DNA of 64,000 bases from Schlesneria sp. DSM 10557 (lineage in GTDB: Bacteria; Planctomycetota; Planctomycetia; Planctomycetales; Planctomycetaceae). Position 1 is the first letter of the stretch. The number at the start of each line of letters is the position of its first letter. The translations under genes and the position numbers were made by a program. The notes under the pieces are model-generated. The model had not been told where the DNA came from. It made no database searches and saw only the letters and a list, made by a program, of their open reading frames with translations. Of this stretch, positions 12,304 through 20,185 are shown piece by piece. The stretch lies in NCBI RefSeq assembly GCF_041860085.1, contig NZ_CP124747.1:6037001-6101000 (forward strand), in the 5' to 3' direction.

Positions 12304-12662
12304 TTCACATCGTCAATAGGACGTAGATAAACAATCTCAAGAGAAGGATCGCGGGAGTGGCGACCTTGTTGTCCCATTTTACGTTCCCGTCCCCCCCATT
12401 GTCGAACTCGACACTCGCTGTCTCGCCGTGCCGTGCGGTCCCAAAGCAGCCTAAATGACATTGTCGCGACCTTTTGCGGGTTTCTGGAAGATTCAGGAGT
12501 TCTGGTGAACTCCTGACCTGGAAGACGTGATTCGTTCAGGGATTTACTCGAAAGGCGGGTTGCGAACACAATCAGGGGGTGGAAATGACGGAGCATGCCT
12601 CGTATGTGGGATGCCGGTTGCCAGAACTGGAACGCGTTCGGGTTACTACTTGAGGAGAGATC
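12304..12662. other. Intergenic region between divergent genes
   Basis: Gap of 359 bases between the divergent DUF1549/1553 gene and the methyltransferase gene. It must hold promoters for both. I see no convincing gene, repeat or hairpin in it; a GAGGAGAGATC ribosome binding site for the methyltransferase sits at its right end. Confidence 0.5.
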
Positions 12663-13676
12663 ATGACAGGTCCGATGCCATCACCGGCTTTGTTTTTTGA
12701 GACCATTAACGCATTTCAGAAAACAGAGGCCCTTCGATCGGCGATTGAACTCGATTTATTCACGCTCTGCGCGGCAGGAGACCAGACAGCGGAGAGCCTC
12801 GCTGCAGCGACAAAGACCTCGCCCCGAGGTGTTCGTATTCTGGCCGATGCGCTCTCGATTTACGGATTCCTGACGAAGCGAGGGAATGTTTATGAATTGA
12901 CGCCGGATTCCCAGGTCTTCCTTGTTCGCTCGTCTCCCGCCTACCTGGGGGGAGTTGTCGAGTTTCTGCTGACGCCACAAATTCGTGAAAGTTATCACTA
13001 CCTGACGGCGGCAGTGCGTCGCGGGGGAACGGCTGTCTCGGAAGAGGGGACCGTTTCTTATGACAATCCCGTATGGGTGGCATTTGCCCGGGCGATGGGG
13101 CCAATGATGCATTTGCCCGCTCAGTTGCTCACGGGTCTGATTGGCGGAGAGACGCAGCAGCCACTGAGAATTCTGGATGTGGCGGCCGGTCACGGACTGT
13201 TTGGGATCGCGTTCGCCCAAAAGTATCCGCAATCCCAGGTAACGGCACTTGACTGGGCCAATGTTCTCAGCGTGGCGACTGAGAATGCCGAGCGTGCGGG
13301 AGTCGCGGACCGGCATAAGCTGTTGCCGGGCAGCGCGTTCGAGGTCCCCTGGGGCGGCCCGTACGATCTGGTGCTGTTAACCAACTTCCTGCATCACTTT
13401 GACCTGCCGACCTGTCAGCAGATCGCAGAAAAGGCTTATGCGAGCCTCGCGCCCGGGGGACGTTGCGTAACGTTGGAGTTTATTCCTGATGCGGACCGCA
13501 TCAATCCCCCTGCGACCGCCTCGTTTGCTCTGACCATGCTCGCCACAACGGCGCGTGGAGATGCCTACACGTACGCAGAACTGGAACAGGTGTTCCAGAA
13601 GGCCGGCTTTCAGAAGAACGAGTTCCGTCCCTTGCCGCCGACGATGCAGCAGGCGGTGATTTCCTATAAAGACTGA
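12663..13676 (+). CDS. SAM-dependent O-methyltransferase-like protein with winged-helix N-terminus
   Basis: A 337-residue class I methyltransferase of the O-methyltransferase family 2 type. The first ~90 residues form the winged-helix dimerisation domain (AIELDLFTLCAAGDQTAESLA, GVRILADALSIYGFLTK). The catalytic half has the SAM-binding motif I ILDVAAGHGLFGIAFA, motif II-like VTALDW, and YDLVLLTNFLHHFD, followed by LAPGGRCVTLEF. Family members methylate hydroxyls of small aromatic or isoprenoid compounds; the acceptor here is unknown and no biosynthetic cluster surrounds it. The ATG at 12663 has a good GAGGAGAG ribosome binding site. A strong terminator follows at 13731. Confidence 0.85.
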   Translation: MTGPMPSPALFFETINAFQKTEALRSAIELDLFTLCAAGDQTAESLAAATKTSPRGVRILADALSIYGFLTKRGNVYELTPDSQVFLVRSSPAYLGGVVEFLLTPQIRESYHYLTAAVRRGGTAVSEEGTVSYDNPVWVAFARAMGPMMHLPAQLLTGLIGGETQQPLRILDVAAGHGLFGIAFAQKYPQSQVTALDWANVLSVATENAERAGVADRHKLLPGSAFEVPWGGPYDLVLLTNFLHHFDLPTCQQIAEKAYASLAPGGRCVTLEFIPDADRINPPATASFALTMLATTARGDAYTYAELEQVFQKAGFQKNEFRPLPPTMQQAVISYKD

Positions 13677-13730
13677 GTCTCTGTCCCGGGCTCGCTGTAC
13701 CCCGGACGTCAGATGATTCAGCAAGCTCCG

Positions 13731-13765
13731 AGCCCTCCCCGGTGGATTTGCCGGGGAGGGCTTTT
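13731..13765 (+). terminator. Rho-independent terminator of the methyltransferase gene
   Basis: Perfect 12-bp stem AGCCCTCCCCGG (13731-13742) and CCGGGGAGGGCT (13751-13762) with an 8-base loop, followed by TTTT. It lies 55 bases after the methyltransferase stop and before the convergent uvrC end. The T-run is on the plus side only. Confidence 0.9.
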
Positions 13766-13811
13766 CGAGGATGCGAGATCAATCCGATTGTCGCTTCATT
13801 CCCGGTACAGA

Positions 13812-15158
13812 TCAGGGCTTCTTTCCTTCCTCGCCGAACGTCGATTTCTTGCGAAGCAGGTGATGATATTGCTGAGCGAACCGGTGCGATTCGTCGCGAA
13901 CGTACTGGAGCAGTCGCAAGGCAAACGAATGTTTGCTGAGGACACGGGGGTCGGACTGGCCTGGCAGGAAGATTTCTTCTTCGCGTTTCGCCAGCGAGCA
14001 GACGAAGGGGGGCGTGACGCCGATACTCTCAAGTGCTGCCATGGCAGCGCCAAGCTGCCCCTTTCCTCCATCGATCAGCAGCAGATCGGGGAATGGTTCC
14101 CCTTCCTGCTGGAGGCGTCGGAAATGGCGGCTCACGACTTCGCGCATCGAGGCAAAATCGTCGACTCCATCCACCGTGCGAATTTTGAACCGCTTGTATC
14201 CCTGCTTAAACGGAAGTCCGTCGATGAACTGAACGCAACTGGCAACGGTTTCTCCCCCCTGGAGATGGGCGATATCCATCCCTTCGATGCGGCGGGGAAG
14301 GGAGGGGAGATCAAAGACTTTCTTGAGCCCCAGAAGTCCTCGTTTGGGATCGACCTGAAAGACTTCGGGCTGGGCATGTTCGCGCAAGTCGCCTCGAAGG
14401 TTCAAATTCTCCAGAGAAGTAATCTGGTCCCGCAGCCGCGCAGCTTTCTCGAATTTGAGTTCCTTCGCCGCCAGTTGCATTTCCTGTCGGAGTTCTTTGA
14501 ACAGCTTTTCCTTCTTGCCATCCAGAAACATGCGCAATCGGCGGATGTCGCGGCGATAATCTTCGCTCGAGATGCGCTGGTTGCAGGGGGCCGTACATTG
14601 CCGGATGCTGGCGAGCAGACAGGGGCGGAACCACCGCCAGCGGTCGTCGGCTTCCTTAATGTCCAGGGTGCAGGTTCGAAACTGAAAGATCTGCTGTAGA
14701 ACGGCGATGGCTCCCCGCAGGCGTTTGGCGTTTGTGAACGGCCCGTAGAGCTTCGTCCCGCGTGGTCGCGGCTTGCGGGTGAACTCGACCCGGGGAAACT
14801 CTTCGCGGATGAAGATTTCCAGATACGGGAAGGTCTTGTCGTCTTTCAGTTCCTGATTGAACCGGGGCTGGACATCTTTCACCAGCCGGGCTTCGAGCAG
14901 CAGGGCATCGACTTCGCTGTCGGTCACGATATAGTCGAGATCTTTGATCTCGGGGACGAGATTCGCCGTGCGCAGGTCTTCTGCGGCCTGCTTGGTGAAG
15001 TAGCTTCCCGCCCGGTTCCGTAAATTGACGGCCTTACCAATGTAAATCACCCGGCCGCGCCCATCCTTCATCAGATAGACCCCGGACGTTGTCGGGAAGG
15101 TTTTCACCTTTTCTCGCGGATCACACGGTGGCTCGGGGGGAAGTGTGTTGTCACTCAT
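13812..15158 (-). CDS. uvrC: UvrC-like excinuclease subunit, short form without HhH domain
   Basis: Nucleotide excision repair nuclease subunit that would cut on both sides of a lesion loaded by UvrA/UvrB. At 448 residues it is about 160 shorter than E. coli UvrC (610). The GIY-YIG domain is at the N-terminus (TTSGVYLMKDGRGRVIYIGKA, residues ~22-45, with LLEARLVKDVQPRFN). The Cys-rich RPCLLASIRQCTAPC segment and the UVR motif (KELKFEKAARLRDQI, ~230-250) follow. The RNase H-like second nuclease is represented by RRIEGMDIAHLQGGETVAS, LLLIDGGKGQL and LLQYVRDESHRFAQQYH. The protein ends directly after this (KSTFGEEGKKP), so the C-terminal helix-hairpin-helix pair is absent, and the linker between UVR and RNase H regions is short. 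ATG at 15158; the end is clean with no sign of a frameshift. Confidence 0.87.
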   Translation of the reverse strand: MSDNTLPPEPPCDPREKVKTFPTTSGVYLMKDGRGRVIYIGKAVNLRNRAGSYFTKQAAEDLRTANLVPEIKDLDYIVTDSEVDALLLEARLVKDVQPRFNQELKDDKTFPYLEIFIREEFPRVEFTRKPRPRGTKLYGPFTNAKRLRGAIAVLQQIFQFRTCTLDIKEADDRWRWFRPCLLASIRQCTAPCNQRISSEDYRRDIRRLRMFLDGKKEKLFKELRQEMQLAAKELKFEKAARLRDQITSLENLNLRGDLREHAQPEVFQVDPKRGLLGLKKVFDLPSLPRRIEGMDIAHLQGGETVASCVQFIDGLPFKQGYKRFKIRTVDGVDDFASMREVVSRHFRRLQQEGEPFPDLLLIDGGKGQLGAAMAALESIGVTPPFVCSLAKREEEIFLPGQSDPRVLSKHSFALRLLQYVRDESHRFAQQYHHLLRKKSTFGEEGKKP

Positions 15159-15249
15159 GCAGAAAGGTTCTCGGCGGTCTCTTTGCTTGTCAACTTGTCG
15201 GCGAATGAAGTAAGTACGACAATGGATTGAAATTGCTCTGGCAAAATGT

Positions 15250-15267
15250 CCACCCCCCGTGGGGTGG
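15250..15267. other. Small GC-rich hairpin between divergent genes
   Basis: CCACCCC (15250-15256) and GGGGTGG (15261-15267) form a 7-bp stem with a CCGT loop in the 200-base gap between uvrC and the MoxR gene. There is no T-run, so it is not an obvious terminator. Function unknown. Confidence 0.4.
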
Positions 15268-15359
15268 CAATTGAATAATCAGTTCAGGCAGATGACTGGA
15301 TCATCGGTCTGGCTTTGGGCTTTGTGCGTAAAGTCATTCTAACGAAAGTTAACGTGTCC

Positions 15360-16328
15360 ATGATCGATTCGATCGAAATAGATGGGGTTCGTCTCTATCT
15401 CAGCCAGCCGGATTCTTCAGAAGGCGAGTGGATCGGTCAGCGGGAGATTCTTCAACAGTTACTGGCCTGCTGGCTGGTGGTTGACCAGAAGGATCTGCCA
15501 CTTTCTCCTCGATTGGTGGGTTCACCGGGAATCGGGAAGACCACACTGGCAATCTCTGCTGGACGCGCCCGGCAGCAACATCTGCACATCTATCAGTGCA
15601 CGGCAGATACTCGACCTGAGGACCTGCTCGTGACCCCCGTTCTCGCCGAGAACGGCAAGATCAAATACCACGCGTCGCCTTTGGTAACGGCGATGGTGCG
15701 CGGCGGCATCTGTATTCTCGACGAAGGGAATCGGATGAACGAGAAGTCATGGGCCAGTCTGGCACCGCTGCTCGACCATCGCCGCTATGTCGAATCGATT
15801 GTGGCGGGGGTTACGATTCATGCGCATCCTGATTTTCGCTGCGCCGTGACGATGAACGATGACGAATCGACGTTTGAGATTCCCGATTACATTCTCAGCC
15901 GTCTGCAGCCGACCCTGACCCTGGGGCACCCGAACCGCGAAGATGAAATGTCCATTTTAAGGTTCCATCTCCCCTTCGCAGAGACGGAGATGCTGAACCT
16001 GACGGTCAACTTCCTGCAGCAGTCGCACGAACTGAATCTCGATTTCTCCACCCGGGACGGCATCAACGTGCTGCGGTATGCGATGAAGCGGATGGCTCAG
16101 GATAAAGATCATCCTGTCAGCAAAGATGCGCTGTGGAAAGAAGCTCTGATGAACTGCCTCGGCGAAGGGGCCGAAGACCTGGAGTCGCTGGCACGGCGGC
16201 GTCAGCAGTCGCTAGGCGGGAATGCCATGCCGATGGGGTTGGGGGACTTTTTCTTCGACCCGGGGGATCCGATGCATCCAGACTACGATCTCGGTGACGA
16301 GGACGACGAGGATGTAGAGGACCGTTGA
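15360..16328 (+). CDS. MoxR-type AAA+ ATPase
   Basis: A 322-residue AAA+ ATPase of the MoxR/AAA_5 type, a chaperone-like class that often works with a von Willebrand A-domain partner. Walker A is GSPGIGKTT (residues 54-62) and Walker B is GICILDE (residues 116-122), followed by the sensor region [21 protein letters not shown] with its arginine. The tail (DEDDEDVED) is strongly acidic. I choose the ATG at 15360 (MIDSIEIDG); a TTG at 15315 would add 15 residues with no clear gain. No VWA gene is adjacent, so the client is unknown. It is divergent from uvrC. Confidence 0.85.
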   Translation: MIDSIEIDGVRLYLSQPDSSEGEWIGQREILQQLLACWLVVDQKDLPLSPRLVGSPGIGKTTLAISAGRARQQHLHIYQCTADTRPEDLLVTPVLAENGKIKYHASPLVTAMVRGGICILDEGNRMNEKSWASLAPLLDHRRYVESIVAGVTIHAHPDFRCAVTMNDDESTFEIPDYILSRLQPTLTLGHPNREDEMSILRFHLPFAETEMLNLTVNFLQQSHELNLDFSTRDGINVLRYAMKRMAQDKDHPVSKDALWKEALMNCLGEGAEDLESLARRRQQSLGGNAMPMGLGDFFFDPGDPMHPDYDLGDEDDEDVEDR

Positions 16329-16730
16329 TTTCTGGATGTCGTGACGGCCTTTTGGAGCCTATGACCACGCTCTCCATTCTATACCGAAAGGCCGAATTTG
16401 AAGGGGGTTTCAGGTTTCCTGTCATTTTGGCTGCAGGGTGTCAGACTGCGTTTTGAGGCCCAAACGAATTTCTGCCAAGTTGGCATTGTGGAGAGTTGCC
16501 TCGCCGTCGGATTCAAGATTTTTGTTTCGGCGTTTCGTGTTGCCAGTTGATGTAATGCTTTTTAAGAAAATAGGTTGCATTTTGGGGAATGTCTCTGTCA
16601 AGCCTGTGTTGACCCGAATGGTACATGACTTGCTTTTTGAGAGGGGCAGACCGGGCCCGGTCGATTCTCAAATCAATCGTGTCACAATCTCTCAGGGAGA
16701 GGTCCTCCCTGACGGAATGGAGGTCTCACT
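16329..16730. other. Gap upstream of hsp20, T-rich in the middle
   Basis: Gap of 402 bases. The stretch 16500-16650 is richer in T than the surroundings. It must contain the hsp20 promoter but I cannot place -35/-10 boxes with confidence. The inverted repeat at 16692-16712 is listed separately. A short open frame from 16438 has no family-like features. Confidence 0.4.
16692..16712 (+). promoter_or_regulatory. Inverted repeat in the 5' leader of hsp20
   Basis: Perfect 8-bp arms TCAGGGAG (16692-16699) and CTCCCTGA (16705-16712) with a 5-base spacer, ending 18 bases before the Hsp20 start codon and 7-10 bases before its GGAGG. It could be an operator for a repressor, or an RNA hairpin near the ribosome binding site acting in temperature control. 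It is not a CIRCE element. Inference only. Confidence 0.5.
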
Positions 16731-17171
16731 ATGCTTGTAAGAACTCGACGAATCGGTTTGCCCTCTGTTGACAGTCTGTCCACCGTTCATCGCGATATGG
16801 AAGAGTTGTTTGGGCGTCTGGTGAACGGCGCCGCCAACGGTGCCTCCGCTCATGGATGGCACGCTCCCGTCACCTTGTGGAACGATGCTGACAAAGTCTA
16901 CGTCGAAATCGAAGTTCCTGGGGTTAAGAAGGAAGACCTGGAAGTGACCGTCCATAATGGACTTCTCCGGATTGCAGGCCAGCGCAAGCCTGCGGAAGGG
17001 GAACGTCAGTATTGGACGAATGAACGACGCTTCGGGGCCTTCGAGCGGACCATGACGATTCCTGACGAAATCGACGCCGACAGCATCGATGCCGAACTGG
17101 TGGACGGCGTGTTGCATCTGACGCTGACCAAGAAACCAGAAGCTCAGCCGAAGCGAATTGCCGTCAAGTAA
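16731..17171 (+). CDS. Small heat-shock protein, Hsp20/alpha-crystallin family
   Basis: A 146-residue ATP-independent holdase that would keep unfolding proteins soluble in the cytoplasm under heat or other stress. The alpha-crystallin domain runs from about residue 43 to 135: VTLWNDADKVYVEIEVPGVKKEDLEVTV, then the RRFGAFERTMTIPDEID segment and the ELVDGVLHLTLTKK strand. The C-terminal I-x-V anchor is present as RIAVK. Length is typical. The ATG at 16731 follows a GGAGG at 8 bases. The upstream inverted repeat may regulate it. Confidence 0.95.
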   Translation: MLVRTRRIGLPSVDSLSTVHRDMEELFGRLVNGAANGASAHGWHAPVTLWNDADKVYVEIEVPGVKKEDLEVTVHNGLLRIAGQRKPAEGERQYWTNERRFGAFERTMTIPDEIDADSIDAELVDGVLHLTLTKKPEAQPKRIAVK

Positions 17172-17493
17172 CCTGCGTCGCATGACGAAGCCAGTCATTT
17201 ACGATCGTTGAGTGGTTTCACTATGCGACCGAAGGTGACTCAGGTTTGAGTCTTACTTGATAGAGCGAACGATTGAATGAGGGGTTCATCATGCAAGCAT
17301 GGTGGACTCCTTGTATTTTCGGAATGGGCGAACAAATCGTGTCGTCACATGGTATGAACCGACGGGGATTGTCTCTTCCTCTTCGTACCGTCACCTGATG
17401 CACTGTTCACATTTGGGCCGACGGTTGTGGCCGATGGGACTGAATAAACAGGCGGCTCATAACTTCCATGGCAGGTTGGCGTTGTCATCGGCG
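17172..17493. other. Intergenic gap, no gene seen
   Basis: Gap of 322 bases between the convergent hsp20 gene and the receiver-HATPase gene. I see no convincing reading frame, repeat or T-tailed hairpin. Confidence 0.4.
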
Positions 17494-18471
17494 TCAGGGC
17501 TTACCGACCTCTGGGGGTGATGAGCCGCCATTCGGATAGGACGAGGGGACCCGCCCTGCAGGGGACTCGGCTTCCGCTGGGCGAGGGTGACTTCGTTTCA
17601 CCAGCGTGATCGAGTTGCCACTCGTATTGTGGTAGGCCTCATCCATAAACGAGCGAATCAGCAGCAGTCCCCGTCCACTGGGTTTGAGAAAGTTTTGCGG
17701 GTCGCGCGGGTCGGGAACTGCTGCCAGATCAAAGCCCGGACCTTCGTCCGTGATCACGAACCTGACCTCGTCGGGCGTAAAACGTGCTTTGAGGTGAATT
17801 CGGCGATTGCAGTAGGGAAGTGTCTCCTGACGCGCCAGTATCAACTGTTCATAGGCGTCGTCTTCGCGGTCCCGCAGCTCCGAGCTGATTTCCAGATTGC
17901 CGTGGATCATGGCATTCAGCAGCGATTCTTCCAGTGACACGCCGATGCGTGTCAGTTGGTGCTCCTCGAACGTGCCACTCGATTGTCCGATTTCCTGCAG
18001 TTCTGCCACCGCGGCAGACAGTAATCTCCGGTCATTGATGAGCGAGAATTCGAGTTCATGCGCGACGATGTGCCGGGTGAGTCGTTTCCGGATCTGACGT
18101 CGCGTCGCGGCGGTGAGCACAGTCTTCACGACATCGGACAGACGGCCCCGAATCGACTGCTTAGGGACGTAGCTGGCTGCTCCCTCCTGGATGGCCTGGA
18201 CGGCAATATCTTCGTTCCCAAATGCGGTCAGGATGACAAACGGCGTGCAGCGAAATCGGTCCCGGACGACCGCGAGTAACCCCAGCCCATCCAGTCGCGG
18301 CATTTGCAGGTCACTGAGAATCAGGTCGAAGGGGCCCTGTTCCTCAAGACTCTGCACCGCATCTAATCCGTCCGTGGCCTCGACCACTTCGCATTCGAAT
18401 GATTTCTTCAATAAATCTCTGATGATTTGCCGCGCCAGCAGCGAATCGTCAACGATTAAGAAGCGAGTCAT
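17494..18471 (-). CDS. Response regulator with C-terminal HATPase (anti-sigma kinase-like) domain
   Basis: A 325-residue signalling protein. Residues 1-125 are a receiver: acidic pair Asp8/Asp9, phospho-acceptor Asp54 (LILSDLQMPRLDG), switch Thr82 and Lys104 (VPKQS). Residues ~145-292 are a GHKL ATPase of the RsbW/SpoIIAB type: N box EESLLNAMIHGNLE (181-194), G1 box DEGPGFD (242-248) and G2 box GRGLLLIRSF (267-276). Phosphorylation of the receiver probably controls an output that binds or phosphorylates an anti-sigma antagonist or similar partner. No STAS or sigma gene is adjacent. The start ATG at 18471 has a GGAG ribosome binding site; a 77-residue in-frame extension upstream looks non-coding. 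The tail (295-325) is Pro/Ser-rich. Confidence 0.9.
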   Translation of the reverse strand: MTRFLIVDDSLLARQIIRDLLKKSFECEVVEATDGLDAVQSLEEQGPFDLILSDLQMPRLDGLGLLAVVRDRFRCTPFVILTAFGNEDIAVQAIQEGAASYVPKQSIRGRLSDVVKTVLTAATRRQIRKRLTRHIVAHELEFSLINDRRLLSAAVAELQEIGQSSGTFEEHQLTRIGVSLEESLLNAMIHGNLEISSELRDREDDAYEQLILARQETLPYCNRRIHLKARFTPDEVRFVITDEGPGFDLAAVPDPRDPQNFLKPSGRGLLLIRSFMDEAYHNTSGNSITLVKRSHPRPAEAESPAGRVPSSYPNGGSSPPEVGKP

Positions 18472-18876
18472 ACCGTCTCCTCCGAATCGGGTCGACTTGC
18501 GGGCCCGCGTCTGAAATGTCACGGTCCTTCCGGTAACGGAGGAACCGCAGAGTTGTCTAATCGGCCGCTTCATTTTGGGCAGATGGACTCCAGCCCTCTG
18601 GAGATTTCCCAGTGCCCCACTCTGAGGATTTTCGCGAGTTTGCTCGGTTGCTTCAATCTTGTGATGACGCAGCACGGAAAATGTGCATAGAAACGTCCTC
18701 ATCCCGTAGAATGTCTTCGCCTTCAGGACAATGACAGGGCTTCAGGGACTGCCGCAATTCTGCTCTGACTGGATGATCTGAAGATCGCCTGATTCAGATT
18801 ATCCCCTCGGAGCGGTGACAGAACGAACTGTTTTCAGAACTAATTGACCCTTCACGGAGAGGTGTTCAGGACGACC
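18472..18876. other. Divergent promoter region
   Basis: Gap of 405 bases between the divergent receiver-HATPase gene and the Rrf2 gene. It should hold promoters for both, and possibly the Rrf2 operator. I see no gene and no clear palindrome. Confidence 0.4.
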
Positions 18877-19326
18877 ATGGCTGCCACCAGTGTCCAATTT
18901 TCCGTTGCGATCCACATGATGGCTGCCTTGGCCGAGCACTATGGGGAAGCAGTCCGTTCTGATCAGCTGGCAGCAAGTGTCAAAGCGGATTCCAGTTTTA
19001 TTCGGCGGTCGCTCTCGAAACTCGCAAAAGCAGGCCTGGTGGAGACGACGCGAGGCCGAAATGGCGCCTGTTCTCTCGCTCGCCCTCCCGAAGAAATCAC
19101 ACTTCTGGATATCTACCGAGCCAGTGGCGCGCCACCGCCGTTCTCGATTCATCATTATGATGTCCAGGAAAAGTGCTCCGTCAGCGTTCACATTAAGTTC
19201 TGTCTGGGTGACGTCCTCGACAAGGTCCGGTTGAGTTTCGAAGAGACACTCTCGAAGACCACGCTCGCCGACATTATTTCAGATCTTCGAAAAAGATCGT
19301 GTAAGGATCGCTCGGGCCCCCTGTAA
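18877..19326 (+). CDS. Rrf2-family transcriptional regulator (YwnA-like)
   Basis: A 149-residue winged-helix DNA-binding regulator. The N-terminus MAATSVQFSVAIHMMAALAEHYGEAVRSDQLAASV and the recognition-helix region SFIRRSLSKLAKAGLVETTRGRNGACSLAR are typical Rrf2. The C-terminal segment EKCSVSVHIKFCLGDVLDKV matches the YwnA-like subgroup. Its cysteines are spaced C-x8-C, not the three-cysteine pattern of Fe-S Rrf2 proteins such as IscR, so cluster binding is unlikely and thiol or ligand sensing is more plausible. The start is the ATG at 18877; an 11-residue extension is possible. It is followed by the SDR gene after 55 bases, which it probably regulates. Confidence 0.9.
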   Translation: MAATSVQFSVAIHMMAALAEHYGEAVRSDQLAASVKADSSFIRRSLSKLAKAGLVETTRGRNGACSLARPPEEITLLDIYRASGAPPPFSIHHYDVQEKCSVSVHIKFCLGDVLDKVRLSFEETLSKTTLADIISDLRKRSCKDRSGPL

Positions 19327-19381
19327 TCCCCTTCAGATGAGTTTGTTACTTTTAATAGCACAAAATCGCAGGGAAAGAAAA

Positions 19382-20125
19382 ATGAGCAAGCTGACAGGTA
19401 AAGTCGCGGTCGTGACAGGGGCTTCCAAGGGGATTGGTGCTGGCATCGCCAAGGCTCTCGCGGCCGCAGGTGCTTCTGTGGTTGTCAATTACGCGAAAAG
19501 CAAGAGCGGTGCAGATGACGTCGTCAAATCGATCGAAGCTGCCGGGGGAAAAGCAGTGGCGGTCGGCGCCGATGTTTCGAAGAAAAGTGATGCTGAATCG
19601 CTGATCGACGCAGCCATCCGGAACTACGGTCGGCTGGATATCCTTGTAAACAATTCGGGCGTGTATGAGTTTGGAGCGATCGAAGAGATCACCGAAGAGC
19701 ATTTTCACAAGCAGTTTAACGTGAATGTGCTGGGCCTTTTGCTGACGACACAGGCTGCCGTTAAGCACTTGGGTGTGGGTGGTCGCATTATCAATATCGG
19801 CTCGGTGGTTTCGCGCCTGCGTCCCGCCAACACGGTCGTCTACACGGCGACCAAAGGGGCTGTCGACATGGTGACGTCAGTTCTGGCGAAAGAGCTCGGG
19901 CCACGCCAGATCCGCGTTAACTCGATTAACCCCGGCCTGGTCGAGACAGAAGGAACGCACGCCGCCGGCATTGTCGGGTCTGACATGGAACGTCAGAACG
20001 TGGCGATGACTCCATTGGGCCGCGCCGGGCAGCCAAAGGATATCGCGTCGGTTGCCGTGTTTCTCGCATCGGATGAGTCGGACTGGATGACAGGGGAACT
20101 GCTGGTCGCGAGCGGTGGACTTTAA
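19382..20125 (+). CDS. SDR-family oxidoreductase (3-oxoacyl-ACP reductase-like)
   Basis: A 247-residue classical short-chain dehydrogenase/reductase using NAD(P)H in the cytoplasm. The cofactor motif TGASKGIG is at residues 12-19, NNSG (usual form NNAG) at 90-93, the catalytic Ser is at 141, and Tyr154-x3-Lys158 reads YTATK. The C-terminal PLGRAGQPKDIASVAVFLASDESDWMTGE is typical of FabG/glucose-dehydrogenase-like SDRs. Substrate is not decidable. The ATG at 19382 follows CAGGGAAAG. Its position directly after an Rrf2 regulator and before RND efflux genes suggests a stress-inducible cluster. Confidence 0.92.
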   Translation: MSKLTGKVAVVTGASKGIGAGIAKALAAAGASVVVNYAKSKSGADDVVKSIEAAGGKAVAVGADVSKKSDAESLIDAAIRNYGRLDILVNNSGVYEFGAIEEITEEHFHKQFNVNVLGLLLTTQAAVKHLGVGGRIINIGSVVSRLRPANTVVYTATKGAVDMVTSVLAKELGPRQIRVNSINPGLVETEGTHAAGIVGSDMERQNVAMTPLGRAGQPKDIASVAVFLASDESDWMTGELLVASGGL

Positions 20126-20185
20126 ACCGCACCAAACCGCACTGCTGGCTCAGCGACCTGTCTCTTTCTCTTTAAGGTCAGAATT

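Noticed and set aside
13713-14699. 328-residue open frame antisense to uvrC
   Set aside because: Lies wholly over the conserved UvrC coding region, with no domain pattern of its own; a shadow frame of high-GC coding DNA.
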